Source: Echinometra lucunter
Lineage: Eukaryota > Echinodermata > Echinoidea > Camarodonta > Echinometridae
DNA: 64,000 nucleotides
Direction of reading: 5' to 3'
Assembly (NCBI GenBank): GCA_029962745.1
Contig: CM057158.1
Location: 12,618,776 to 12,682,775, forward strand
Below, one piece after another: positions 1-12,809 of this stretch; position 1 is the stretch's first letter, and every line of letters begins with the position of its first letter. The notes beneath the pieces are model-generated. The model was given only the letters and a program-made list of their open reading frames with translations, searched no databases and was not told where the DNA came from. A program made the translations under genes and the position numbers.

Positions 1-67
1 CTGTTAAATTTTAAAAAATTGCTATTTATTTCAAACACGTAAGTAGAGGTTTGGAAAATTTTGCCCC

Positions 68-631
68 TTAAAGGGTAAGTCCACACTAGAAATTTCACTG
101 TTTCAATAAAAGGAGATAAATTTGAACAGCATTTTTAAAAAATGAGCAAAATCGGTCAAAGAATAAGAAAATTACACTCATTTAAATTTTCTAGTAAACT
201 ACTCTTGGCTCTGCAAATTGGCAACACTGATTACATCATATGCGAGCAGGTCTCCATTCACTTTGTACATGAAATTTCACATTTTCTCAATTTTCTTGGA
301 AGTTACACATTTCCTAACCCCCATAGTCAATGTATATTCAGAATAATTGATTTTTACATAACATACTTTGACTATGGGGTAAGAAAATGTGTGACTTTCA
401 AGAAAATTGAGAAAATGTGAAATTCATGTATGAAGTGAATGGAGACCTGCTCGCATATGATGTCATCAGTGTTGCCAATTTGCTGAGCCAAGAGTGATTT
501 ACTAGAAAATGTAAATGAGTGTAATTTTCTTATTCTTTGAATGATTTTGCTCATTTCTTTTTTAAAATGCTGTTCAAATTAATCTCCTTTTATTGAAATG
601 GTGAAACTTCTAGGGTGGACTTACCCTTTAA
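68..631. repeat. 564-bp foldback (inverted-repeat) element
   Basis: The two halves are near-perfect reverse complements around a short centre near 345. TTAAAGGGTAAGTCCA at the left end matches TGGACTTACCCTTTAA at the right end. The arms then match throughout, for example the segment with GCGAGCAGGTCTCCATTCAC on the left and its complement on the right. Both open frames here are the same arm read from opposite strands, so I treat them as non-coding. Probably a long MITE or foldback transposon; family not recognised. Confidence 0.85.
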
Positions 632-735
632 CGTGTTCTACCACATTAATGAAAAGCCCCGAAAAGCACCCTTTTTGTTGAAATTCAGCATTTTAGAACC
701 CCTTAAGTTTCAAATGAAGGCTCCTTTTTATGCAT

Positions 736-1290
736 TTTCTTGGACGCGCATGTTTCCCGGGGGGGGGGGGGGGGGGTCACTTCCATTGAAGAGTGGACAG
801 CATCTGCGAGAATTGTCTTAATAATTAAAAGGACCCTAAACGAGTAAAAGGACAGGCCGCTAGGACACCCTAAACACGGATTTTGTGCAGATGTCCCAGA
901 TATGCACACCCTAAACGAGGATATTCCAATTTTCATATCTTGAGAGTGTTAGTGGGTTCCATTGAAAGTTTGGAGCCGTTTTTATCTCGAGATAATGCAC
1001 TGTCTCATTATGTTTTACACAGGCATTATAGGATTTTCCATTCACGGGTCTTGTTACAGTGGGTCTCACAGTTGGTGCAAATTACATACCCTTTTCGCGT
1101 TTTAGATTATCGTTATTTAGGCGGCTTTTATTTTCATTTTTGGGTGTTTTTGACACTCATTTTGCGTTTCGCGCCTACCGCTGAAAAAATACCCTTTTTC
1201 TGTGTTTTTTTTTCTTGCGGATGCTGTCCACTCTTCAATGGAAGTGACCCCCCCCCCCCCCCCCCGGGCATTTGTACATCAATATATCTG
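736..1290. repeat. Inverted repeat with G/C homopolymer arms
   Basis: A G-run followed by TCACTTCCATTGAAGAGTGG (about 757-796) is matched in inverse by the complementary segment ending in a C-run (about 1219-1265). CACCCTAAAC-type motifs recur between the arms. A further C-run at 1297-1312 abuts it. The apparent poly-Gly and poly-Pro peptides are artefacts of the homopolymers. Family unknown. Confidence 0.7.
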
Positions 1291-1448
1291 AGTGGCCCCC
1301 CCCCCCCCCCCCAGGCCCCCAGCTCACTCAGCAAGAAAGTGAGCACCTTTTTGATTATATTTGAAAATTCCTCAAAGAAATTTAGAAACTTTAATCATAC
1401 TTTTTTTTACACATGCCTGATTTTGTACCCAAAATTTCATATTTTCAC

Positions 1449-1573
1449 CATCTCTCAAGATGCAGCTTGTCTCTTTGTGAACTGAACATAATTGTTGTGT
1501 CAAATACATTTGCCCATGATATCATGAGCTAAGAAAGAGACAAGTGGGGAGACAAGCTGCACGTTGAGAGATA
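1449..1573. repeat. Short inverted repeat
   Basis: Arms near TCTCTCAAGATGCAGCTTGT (1451-1470) and GACAAGCTGCACGTTGAGAG (1551-1570) are complementary with one or two mismatches, separated by about 80 bp. Likely a MITE relic just upstream of the BtpA-family gene. Confidence 0.6.
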
Positions 1574-1896
1574 TATTATGGAGAAAATCTTGAATTTATT
1601 GCACAAAACTTGTGAGTTGTCCACAAAAATCTTCCATTTTGAAATGATATTATCTATTGGAGGATCGCCATGGAATAAATCGAGACTTCAAACTTTCATA
1701 ACATTCCCATTTTGCAACCGATTTTGATTTAACTTTTTGGAATTGCTTCTCTCTATTCTCTCTTTTCATGAAAATTGACTTGTCTCCAGGGTTTCCTTTT
1801 CCTTTAAAAAGTTTTTTGACATGATATACAGAAACTTTTACTGCATATGGCTTTATATCTTTTGTATCCTTCTAGCAGTTTTTCTTCTGAAACAAG

Positions 1897-4800
1897 ATGA
1901 GTTGGTTTCAGAAGTTATTTGGATACAGCCATGGTGTTGTGATTGGAATGTTACATGTACCAGCTTTACCAGGTGAATCAAACTATACTGCATGCTTTCT
2001 GGATTTTTGCATCATGTTTGTGCATTCTCTCTTAGTGCTTTGCCTTCATTAATTATCTACATCTACAGCTGATATGTCAATATGTTAGTCTATATACTGT
2101 CTGAGACTGTTTCAACCCCTTGTTAGTTCTTTAAGATGAATACATTCAACCAAAAATTATTGATAGAAATACATTCAGTTCAGGTTTTGTCCTGATAATC
2201 CATTTAGTTTTCATAATAAAGAACTCATAGGAAATTAGTGTAAGGAATACTTTAATTAGGGACTGCCATATCTGTAATTATGATCATACATATACAGTCA
2301 TCATTTTTTCTGTCAATATTTAGGTACCCCATGTCACAGCATGGCCTTAAAAGCAATCATCAAGAAAGTGTGTGAAGAAGCTAGAGGATATGTAAAAGCT
2401 GGAATTGTAAGTGAAATACCAAGTTCTTTGGGAATTTAGTCATCAGTAAATGTAAATTTTGAAATATGTTGGTTTTCTGGATTTATTTTATCATATGTAA
2501 TCAGTAACCACTAACTGAAGTTGCAGGTAGTGTCATGAACTCCATAAAGAACAAATGTCAAGAATCAATTGACAAAATTCCACTTAAACTTGCCATAATG
2601 AATATGGCCGTTTAACAGAGAAGGAGAGAGACAAACAGACAGACAGAAGGGGGGGGGGGGGAGGGTGGGGGGATGTGTCTCATTGAAGCCTGTACATCAT
2701 CCGAGTGTAAACAAAAACGTGGAAAAAGGGTCGTTTTTCAGAAGCAGGAAGGGAACCCGGGGATCCAGTTAAGGGTATCAAAAACATGTAAAATCAGAAA
2801 AAAGGGTATCAAAATCAGGAAAATCCGGGAAAATGTTACTTCTTTAGGAGATAATGAGGCAATCCTTGCATAAAATCCCTGTTAAGGGTATAGAAATCGG
2901 TGAAGCAATACATTATTTCCGTCCTTCTTTAATCCCTGTTTAGGGTGCTTTCCAGAAAGTGATTTACACGCACGATGTACAGGCCTCTATGAGACATACA
3001 AAACTTTGTATAATTTTTTTTTTCATTTTCTATTTCCTTAGGTTTTGCAGGTTTCTTTACAGGAAAATAATAAATATAATGTCATATCTTCTCTTAATTC
3101 CTGTAACCAGACTGGCCTAATGATAGAGAACATGCACGATGTCCCTTACGTGCAACCTGATCATATTGGCCCTGAAATCACTGCTTCTATGACAGCGGTT
3201 TCCGGTGCTGTCCGACAGGAGTATCCAGATATACCCCTAGGTGTCCAGGTTCTTTCTGCTGCTAACAAACAGGCTCTAGCTGTTGCACTTGCTGCAGGTA
3301 GGATTAGATCCTGGGAAAAGACTTCAGCAGTTACTGTAGTCCTTTCACTAATTCCATGCATAATCCTTGAACAAAAGTTGCTCTTGCTGATTTAAAACTT
3401 ACCAGAGGCTTGACAGACATAACAACAAACACTGTACGTAAAGTGGCTTCTATCCATAGATATGCCTTTGTGCGTACTGGTCACCAGGATTCCTGCAAAA
3501 ACATGTATGAATTGAAATACATTTGATAGTAAACAGGCCTATAACAATCTATGAAAGACTGAAAGAAAGCAAATACAAACATGAATTTGGGCTTAAAACA
3601 GTAGGCCTATAGGGAAAATTGTAAAGCATTATATGAAGTCCGCAAATTCTCCTGCACCATTCGATTTGCTTTTATATTTTCTACATGCTTAATGTTTTTA
3701 TTTGAATCACCCTTTTTGGTGCTCTGGCTTGTGTAAAGCCATGCCTCAAGATAAGGTTAGGTAACCAGGGGGTGTTTCACAAATAGTTAAGTTGGACTTA
3801 TAGTCGTGTATAAACGCCAATGCGCATCCGGTATTTAACAATTAATCTCATTGACAGACTTCCCAATAGTGTGCATCCCCTGAGCATGATCTGACCGATG
3901 CAGTGATGCGTATTATACAGCACGCAACAAGGAATTTAAATGCGACTTAAGTCCAACTTAACTTTTTGTGCAACACCGCCCCCCCCCCCCCCCCCCCGGA
4001 CTTTTGTGATTGAATCATTGGCTATCATATCGTGGTGGCAGCTGTGGGATGTGCATCCATGCCATTGAAAAAACTTGGTTAAAATTCTTCCATTTCTTAG
4101 CTGGTGATGTGTAGTTTTCTATTTTCCTCTTCACATTATTTCAAAATTAGTGGTACTCCTTCCTGCTCCTTAAAAAGACTCCCTCCTCTTTCAAAATTGT
4201 GTCTAAATTACCAAACATAAACACGAAACAAAAAATAAGTTCCCCCTAAAACATATCCCTGTATTTTTTCGATCAGGAACCTTAAATGAAATCTGAATAC
4301 AGAATCATATAGCTACACTTCTCAGCTACATTTCCTGGAAAATTCAGGGCAAACCCTTCAGTCACGCTTCAGTGAACACGACAGATATGCAAAATTGTCA
4401 TTTTTTGAAGTTCACAAGCCTTGTGCATTGACTTTGATGCAGTGATATCGGAGCATACTTTAAAGTTTTCTGCGTTTGAAGGCATGCAACATAAATTTTA
4501 TTCGTTACCAAATGTGCCAAATGAGTTGTGCACCAAATTTCATGCTTGAGTGAGCAAGAGGTGAAAATGGCAAAAACTGCAGTTTTGACATCTTTTGCGT
4601 GGTGAATTTGATCTAATGCAGAGGAATTCCTGTTTTGGAACTGCCGTTTGCATATTTTGCAATCGATACCTATCAATTTACGGTTGAATGAACACTTAAT
4701 GAAAAACAAAATCACCATATTGAAATTATCCAGTAATTATTGCCTTATTTTTGTGCACTAAAAATCTTATTGATAACATTTTTAGCATGACTGATGTACA

Positions 4801-7067
4801 TTTATCAATGATCTCATGGCATTTAATTAAAAGTTCACGCTTCAATGAGCAAGTGGGACTGGAAAAGTTCTTCTTTCACCTATCGACCAAAATTCAATTG
4901 CTTAATGTGGGTAACCATGATAAGTCTTCTTTTGGAGTTCCTCTGATTTGATTTTCATCGAAATCCCGGCCTCTTACGCTTCAGTGAGCAAAAGAGACAA
5001 GAAAATTATGCAAATGAGGTGCAATTTTAGGGCGTTGTCCCTGCTCCGTGCCGCATCAGATACTTAATTTGGTGCAAGATCCTTTTAGTTAGTGACCTCA
5101 GGGAGATATGTGCCAAATTTCATGAAAAAACTTGCTGTAGAATGAACAATAATCATCGATGAAAATAAGCCAACTCTCACTTTTGTTAAAATTCTGCTCC
5201 CTAAATGTACATAGCATGCATAGTGTCAATGGGAAGGGAAATAAAAAATGAAATCTGGCTTATTTTCATCGATGATTATTGTGATGATAGGGGGAACTTA
5301 TTTTTTGTTTTGTGTTTAGATCCCCAAAGGTACCTTAAATTGTGATGATCTTTTTCGTTGCTGTTTATATTCATGCTTCTCCCCAAAGTAGAAGACTATT
5401 TTTCACACCTATGCCCCCCCCCCCCCCTCCCTGTGCTTCCTGGATGCAGACACTGACTGTATATATTTTTGTTCTCTCAGGTCTAGACTTCATTCGTGCT
5501 GAAGGCTTTGTATTTAGCCATGTCGGAGATGAGGGACTTCAGAATGCTTGTGCCGGAGAATTGCTAAGATATAGGAGACAAATAGGAGCAGATCACATTA
5601 AGATCTTGACAGACATCAAGAAGAAGCACAGGTATTTCATCAACCATTTCCCTGTGCTATTTCACTTTTTATATTACATGTGTATACTTGATTAAAAAAC
5701 ATATTTTTGTGTTGAAAGTAGTATATTCCATGTAAAGCTATCCATATCAGAAGGCTACATAGGGGGCATAATGACTTAATAAAATGAGATTGTCATTTGT
5801 GTGTTTTTTATGGTTAATTGTGCCTACAGCCTGGCAATAATGATTTTGAGAACATCTATGGTCCTTTCTTCGCCTTGTGCTTTAGATAGAAAAGGTATTC
5901 TGTTCCTTTCTGCACACTATTCAAGCCTTAGTCAGACATTACACAATCAATTACCTGAGAAATCACAATAGCAAAATGGTGCATGAGAATGAGTTGCAAG
6001 AAGAATTATCCGGATGGAGGTAGGGGGAAAGCACTCTAGCAGCCCCTGTGAGTGATCACTGATCTGTATGTTACCAAATCTGTATGTTACCAAATTATAA
6101 AGCATTTTACCCTTCTTTGGGTTTGCCTCTTTTCAAGCAACTTTTGAAGTACATAGCTTACCCCTTACTGCCTTGGCTTTCAAAGCTGCTTTGTGCCTTG
6201 TAGGACCTTAACCTTGGATTATGTTCATTTTCTGTTGCACATTATTAGTTCCCATGCAATTACATCCGATGTGAGCATAGCCGAGACAGCCAAGGCTGCA
6301 GAATTCTTCTTGAGTGATGGAGTGATTGTGACAGGAACCAGTACAGGTGTTCCAACCAGCCCTCAAGATATACAAGGTATTCTGGTTGTTACGAGGAAAC
6401 ATGCGAGTGCCAGATGGAACATGCTAAAAATCATATATGATACACTTAAAAAACACAAACTTGGATATGTGTAAAGCATTTTAGAAACATATTGTTTGTG
6501 GCCCAGTCTAGATACAGTGGCGCCTCATTATAAAGAACACTGTTATAACAAACTCTCATTATAATAACGTAATTTTGCCAGTAACTCTTTGTATTTTATG
6601 GTTTTTTAGCCCTGATATAACAAGGTTTCGATATAAAGAGGTAATTTCCTTGGTCCAGAGGAGTTTGTTATAACGAGGTTTGCCTTTAGTACCTACTTGG
6701 AGTTATTTACCAGAAACTGATTACCTCAATTTTGATCATGATCATTGTTGTGTGCTTTTCATCAGTGCTTATAGCAAATGATATTTCTTGATACCTAGTG
6801 AAGTTACAGGAACAATCCATTGGATTTCATTAGAATTGATAGTTTTGCATCGTTTCTTTGTTTTCAGAGGTTAGAGAAGCAGTTGGTCTTCCCATAGTGA
6901 TTGGATCAGGAGTCACTGTGGATAACCTTCATGAAAGCAGAGCCATGCTACATGCTCATGGATGCATTGTGGGATCACATTTCAAACATGGCGGACACTG
7001 GCAAAACAGTGTGGACTTTGATAGAGTCAAGAGATTCATGGGGGAAGCAAAAACGTTGCAGAGATAG
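1897..7067 (+). CDS. BtpA/SgcQ-family TIM-barrel protein (F13E9.13-like), six exons
   Basis: Coding exons are 1897-1972, 2324-2406, 3111-3297, 5481-5631, 6249-6376 and 6868-7067. They join in phase to 274 aa plus TAG, the usual length for the BtpA family. All introns are GT-AG. Seen in the protein: an N-terminal IGMLHVPALPGTP strand-loop, ENMHDVPY near residue 60, GLDFIRAEGFVFSHVGDEG in mid-barrel, GVIVTGTSTG and PIVIGSGV near the C-terminus. The last two resemble phosphate-binding loops of TIM barrels. Family knowledge: bacterial BtpA stabilises photosystem I, SgcQ is an E. coli paralogue, and the animal copy (named after C. elegans F13E9.13, annotated mitochondrial) has no established reaction. 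The start gives the canonical BtpA N-terminus; I see no convincing targeting peptide before it. A possible poly(A) signal lies at 7946-7951. The gene is convergent with TP53INP. Internal exon boundaries are secure; the start is probable. Confidence 0.93.
3768..3997. repeat. MITE-like palindromic element in BtpA intron 3
   Basis: The left end GTTAAGTTGGACTTATAG is mirrored by TTAAGTCCAACTTAAC at the right end, before a C-run. It lies in the 2.2-kb intron between exons 3 and 4. The rest of this intron holds two further short repeats and no coding signal that I can support. Confidence 0.65.
5147..5282. repeat. Perfect 26-bp inverted repeat around a 84-bp spacer
   Basis: AATAATCATCGATGAAAATA at the left and TATTTTCATCGATGATTATT at the right are exact complements, with the match extending to about 26 bp. 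It lies in BtpA intron 3. Probably a small MITE; no transposase. Confidence 0.7.
6515..6690. repeat. MITE family A copy 1 (TTATAAC-rich, in BtpA intron 5)
   Basis: A palindromic element starting CAGTGG and carrying the internal blocks GTTATAACAAACTCTC, CCTGATATAACAAGG and GAGTTTGTTATAACGAGG. It is clearly homologous to copies at 7691-7871 and 32433-32603. The termini and TA-like flank resemble Tc1/mariner or pogo-derived MITEs; this classification is inference. Confidence 0.75.
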
Positions 7068-7690
7068 TGTTATTGATGCTACAGAACTGGAGAACAAGTG
7101 GAATGTGTGTGAGTGCTTCATCTCTCTCTATTACCTCTTCATGAAATATGAGGTCTAAAGCTGTAGGGATCAAAGGCTAGAGTCCTGCACCCCTTGGAAG
7201 AATGACAATGATATGATATGGATGAATACTGCCTATCTAGCCTTTTGAAGATCGAGTTGGAGATAAAGTAACTCTGGTGAGGATTGGCAAATACAAAGTG
7301 TGTGTTATACATGTACCTCAAGGATAAAATTCTAAAGATAAAGGAATTACAGCTTGGGAGCTATTCTGATATTTTAGAGGATCACTGGCCCTAGTATACT
7401 TTGTATTGTTTAGCCAGGGTTTTGCCCTGACTTGAAAGAAAATTAATTGTTCACCGTTATATTATCTCTCTATTGTTGGGATGATTGACAACAAAAAATG
7501 TCAGCAAACATTTGTATATGCGATTTGATCCACATTTTAAGGGGTCGATTTGTTCAATCTGAATTCATATTTTATGAATGCTGCTCAGGTATTTTCCTGT
7601 ATGGATGAACTTACAGATATTGCATTGTGATGCAGAAAACATTCAGTTTGGTTATTTGTATTGTGTCTAAGAAAATTTTAAAAGGAATTA

Positions 7691-7871
7691 CAGTGGAACC
7701 TCGTTATGAAGAACACTGTTATAACAAACTCTCGTTATAACATGGTAATTTTGCCGGTACCACTTCTTTGTATTTTAGTGGGGTTTTTTTATAGCCCTGA
7801 TATAACAAGGTTTTGATATAAAGAGGCAATTTCTTTGGTGCGGAGGAGTTTGTTATAACGAGGTTCCACTG
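7691..7871. repeat. MITE family A copy 2, best preserved
   Basis: Termini CAGTGGAACCTCGTTAT and the complementary AACGAGGTTCCACTG are nearly perfect terminal inverted repeats. The internal sequence matches copy 1. It sits in the BtpA 3' region, so a BtpA transcript ending at 7.95 kb would carry it in its 3' UTR. Confidence 0.8.
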
Positions 7872-7945
7872 TGTTTTGTAGTGTACTTCATGGGGGGGGG
7901 GGGGGGCACTCACATGTAGTAAAGGATGTCCCTTTTTCACCATTA

Positions 7946-7951
7946 AATAAA
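7946..7951 (+). terminator. Candidate poly(A) signal for the BtpA-family gene
   Basis: AATAAA lies about 0.88 kb after the stop codon, just past MITE copy 2 and a G-run. It is one of several possible signals. A minus-strand counterpart (TTTATT at 8190-8195) could end a transcript from the opposite gene, so the convergent 3' ends may meet near 8 kb. Confidence 0.35.
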
Positions 7952-8199
7952 TCCTTGTACAATAGGTCTCACTGAACACATTTATCCCTCTAGATGAATA
8001 ATCTGTTTTGATCAACTGTATCATGTTCACAAAATCCCCAAGCACTAAGCTGGTGACATTTTACCAAGTCCATAAACTAAACTTCGTGCATCACCTCCAT
8101 CGCTCAAAAACAATCAAAAACAAAATGATGAACATCTTAGACAGAAATGAAAGTATGCGAAATTCAAGAGGTAGAGTATCCCTTCAAAATTTATTTCTT

Positions 8200-11100
8200 T
8201 CAGTCCAATAGCTAAAAAGATATTGAATATGCCATGTACACAAATATATTAAATCTGTTGACTAACTAAACTTTACATATATGTCATCATATCTTTTACA
8301 CAGGAGTCTACAGAAAAGAAAGTCACAATACACAAACCAAACATGCACATCTAAGAATATCGCTTTTAAGTTCATTTCAATGGAAGAATGTTGCAATCAT
8401 CATGTTATAACTTATCAGACTGAATCAAATTGAATCAGATTGATTGTGGTTATCAGATTGAATTTTGATCTGGCAGGTGTATGGAGTAATTCATTGGCTA
8501 CTGGAGCCAGGTAGCGCCTGTATTTAGTCTGTGGAAAAGAAAGAAATCCGTAGTTAACAGATTAAGTGGCAAGTTCTCATTTCCAGAAATGTATTTGAAA
8601 AAGTGTGATAATGATGATACAATCACTGCTCATTTGATGAAATGTAATGTAATGCATTTGAGTAGGGGGTGAATCTTCTATTATTTAATCAGGTCTTAAA
8701 TTAATCCAAGGCCACCAAGGCCATGGCCGTGGATGCCCTTTTGATTGGCTTCAATGCCCCTCTCATTGACCTTGGAGATTGTTTGTGCCCTTTCTAATTC
8801 TTCCTATTTATGCTGTAATATAGGAATGTGCCCTACAGAAAAGTGGCCTTACCCTAAAATTATTGAAATTTAAGGCCTGATTATTTGAATCTAGTTGTAT
8901 ACAAATACCTGTATGTGATCTTTCTATAATCATATCCAATTATATACTGTCTCCAAAGTCATACCACTAAACCACAAACCAAATTCAACACTCATTCAAT
9001 AATTATGCTGGTTATATTTCACACAAGTCAATTAAAACATCCCTCTTAATTCATTTCACAAGATATTTTACTGAAATCTCTTGAAATTCCTTCCACACAT
9101 GAACACAACATTTTTAAACAAAGTTACAGTTTCTAAGATCTAGCCTAGAACTTCAACAGTTCAACATACCATACTTATACTGTATGGGAAAATACTGCTC
9201 TGCTAGAGATATAACACATGTATCTCCTTACACAACAGTGTAGTGTTACCCTGCATAGATTTTCATAAGATACAACTGCTGGTACAATGACTTCTGACCT
9301 TGTACAATGTCACATTTACCTGCTGCCCCACAATTGGCAAAGGGAGAAGGCTTGTATACATGATATGACTATGACATAAGGCTAGTGAAATAACATATCA
9401 ATGGAACAAAATATAAATAGCACGAATACAGTATGGGCATGGAGAGGCTGCAGAAGTGCATTACTCAGTAGTTGTGCATGATCAATATTTGGAACAAAGC
9501 CTTGTGAATAAGCAGTCTTTGAAGCAAGACAATAGCTTTTAACATGAAATAATGATGGGCAAAATTATGAGAAGTGTATATTCATTCAGCTATTGCAATG
9601 GTATAAATTCCCATACAGCACTCTTGATAATATAACATTTAATACAACTCCAGAGTAAATGTAAAGATCCTTTTATGCAGAAGGCAGTTTTATAAAGATA
9701 GTGAATTTCATGAAGTTAGCTATAATGTAGTTGGACCTTTCCACTGACATACATTGAAATATTTAAATTGTGGTTGTCTATAACTGTACAACAGAGGATG
9801 ATGAAACTGTGAAAATGCAGAAAGCCCAATAAAGTCCTGATTTCAAACTAGCACCGTTGTCCGTGTGAGTGTTAAATTACAAGGCATGTTTGCAGCTTCT
9901 TCTAAATTACCTGATCACGACCATGAAGAACTGCTTCATTACTACATCCAGTTCAAACTTTGGAGGTAAACTTTTGACTTGAGTAAATAAACATGGTATT
10001 CTTGTAATTCAAACAGGCAGAGGTGATAAAAATGATAGAAGTCAAATTATTGGCATAAATCAGTTTGTTGCCACAAGGACAATTTGCCAGAAAATCAAAC
10101 AACTGAACTTTCATGAAAAATAAAGTAGTAATGTCACATTTAATACTTACATGCGAAATTCAACATGTATTATGAAATTCAAGTATTTCTGTGGCTTAAT
10201 GCAATTGCATTATTTACTGTTTCATATTATAAAAGGGCAGTGAATGCACCTGGTTATAAATTATACTGAACTAACATTTTACTAAATGCATTGATTAACA
10301 TAAGCTAGAGGCAGTTTTTCTAGACTCGTGAAAAGCACTTCAACAATGAGTGAGATGATGGGATTCATTCAAGAAAGTGGGGTGGGGAGGGCTGAGATGG
10401 AGGTAATCTTAATTACTGAAAAAAATAGAGGACATTGTAATTGGATTACATCGGCAAGCTGTGACTGTTGACACATGTTGATGATACAAGGGTGCATGAC
10501 ATGTTCAAAATATTGCCTTGCATGCATACACACTAGCCTTTGATATGCACAAAGTAGTGTGTACACGATAATACTGTGAAAAATTGAAGAGGGGAAATAG
10601 ATATATCTTGAGTGAGATGAGGACATGAAGAAGCCGAGGCGTCAGAATAATACAAAACTTTATAAAGTGGAAGAGACAACCAATGCTAAATAACAAATGT
10701 TCCACAAAGAAAAATTCATTCATGACATGACTTGTCTTCAGCAATGGTTCCAAAATATCCTAATGCTTAAAGGCCAAAGTAAAGAATAAAAAACAAAACA
10801 AAGCAGGTACTTGCATCAGCTTTACCTTTCACATTCAAACTCGGGCTACAGTGTAATGAGTTACATAATCTGATTACATGTTCTGTCCATATCAAACGGG
10901 CAAAACTAAGTACTAACTAAGCCTGATTAATTATGCACAGGCCGTCAAGGACTACGATCTCCTCATACCAGCACACCACCGTACCTAAGAATTCTCATGC
11001 ATAAGAAGACGTTCATTATCTACGCACTGATTCAATCACCTCAACTTATGCGCAAAACACACTGCAGCTGATTACGGTAAGTCATCACTGTACATGTATA

Positions 11101-12809
11101 GAATACTGTAGAAGAGTAGCATCATGCAACAACACACAACTTGAAAAGATGAGAACAAAGATATCCTTGCATTGCTTGGGTGCTGAAACATATGTATGCA
11201 CCTTGCTTAACATAAACAATGCAAAGGATGGACTAAAGAGAACTTACATAAACATCATTTTCAACTGCCATCTAATGTCCAAATTCTGAGAAGGAGTCCC
11301 ATGTAAAAGACCGACTGAAATCAGTTTTTCACACTTGTAAACTGATCACTGAATGGGGTTCCTCCCCTAACTGTTCATCATAGTTTGAAGGGTTTTGAAG
11401 GTTGGGTTATGATTCTTCTACTTACTATTACACCATTCATGGCATGTATGAGTAACATGCCAACTTGCTCTTTTCTGAGCTGTTCTTGTTTTGTATTCTG
11501 CACAAGAAATAGGGCACCACAGGATGTTTTTAAATCAGGTTTTTCATAATTCAACCCACCCCCTTTTTTTCTCTCTCTCTCTCTTGTTTTAATGCTGAAG
11601 CTTATTTGAAATATCACAATTAGTTTGCACCTTTTCCCCTTCAAAAGTAGCTTCAATCCACTCAATAATATGAATGTTTAGTGGATTTATACACCTCTCC
11701 AAAGGCACCAAGTATGCAAATTCAACTTATTTATCACTGTAACTATGTGAAAATTAAAACGTCACAGTATAACCTGCTTCAAAGTGAATATCATCTACAC
11801 GGATATTGAAAGAAAATTTGTCAAAGAAGCCGAAAACATTTTTTAGTGCTCTTAATTCATTATCTTTGATGACCTATTTCAACCCTGATCCCAAGAAATC
11901 TTGGATGACCAGGCATACAGAAATAAGAATACTCTACCCACCTCAAAACCATTCTAAGACAACAGTATACAAATCTCCTCATGAACATGAATTTCCTACA
12001 CATTTAGGACACTTCTAAACAATGTACCATACTATGAACAAAAATACACTTGAAAACACATTCAATCAAGTGAGACAAATACAAGAATCTACAACAAACC
12101 ATTTATCTAAACAATTCCAACACATGTACACTATATCAAATATATTTCATATTTGGCTTTGAAAATAGCGTTGCTTATTTGTAGCAGCTGTTCAACCTTT
12201 TGGCTTTAGAAAAAAACAGTGCATTACAGATAATGCTGATGATTTAGTAGAGAAAGACTTCTGAATTCCCTGTGTGATGTGGTTTTACATGTTTAATACT
12301 GTGTATTAAATTATGACACGATAACTAAGTTTAGAGTCTATATGGTAATATCCATCGACATATTGCTCATATTCTCAAGACTTAGAGATGAACTGTTGGC
12401 TCATATCCATGAAAGTAATAAAAAGAACAGCAAGATCTTAAAATGCCCCAGGGAGTGGAGAAGAAAAATTACTGATAGACACTTACTGTGCAGAAAGGAA
12501 AGTCTTCAGGAAAATTCAAGCTCTATATGTAAATGCATTTTTGCCAAAGTAATTATTTTTTTCTTTCCCTTCGATTAAGTTTACTTTTGTTTGTGTATTT
12601 GATAGGCTTACTCTTGTTATCAAAACAATGTGAATAATTTTTTATAGAACAAAAGATTCAGTTTCCATATACAAATAATACTAATATAATTTTATGAATA
12701 TCTACAATTATAAATAACACAAATAATATTTTAGCAAATAAATGTTAACAATGAATATTAATATCTATCTAATCTGATATATTAGTGCTTTGAAACCCAT
12801 AACTGATCA
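8200..12809. other. Stretch without confident coding sequence (possible long TP53INP 3' UTR)
   Basis: A/T-rich unique DNA between the two convergent genes. The longest open frames are about 95 codons with no recognisable similarity. It may be the long 3' UTR of the minus-strand TP53INP gene if the signal at 8190-8195 is used. One possible minus-strand exon (8410-8508) preceded by a splice-acceptor-like sequence is discussed in the findings. Confidence 0.5.

Noticed and set aside
142..554. Two similar small proteins on opposite strands
   Set aside because: They are the two arms of one palindrome read from opposite strands.
883..1485. 200-codon plus-strand open frame with poly-Pro tracts
   Set aside because: It runs through the C-runs and arms of an inverted repeat; no domain, no splice context.
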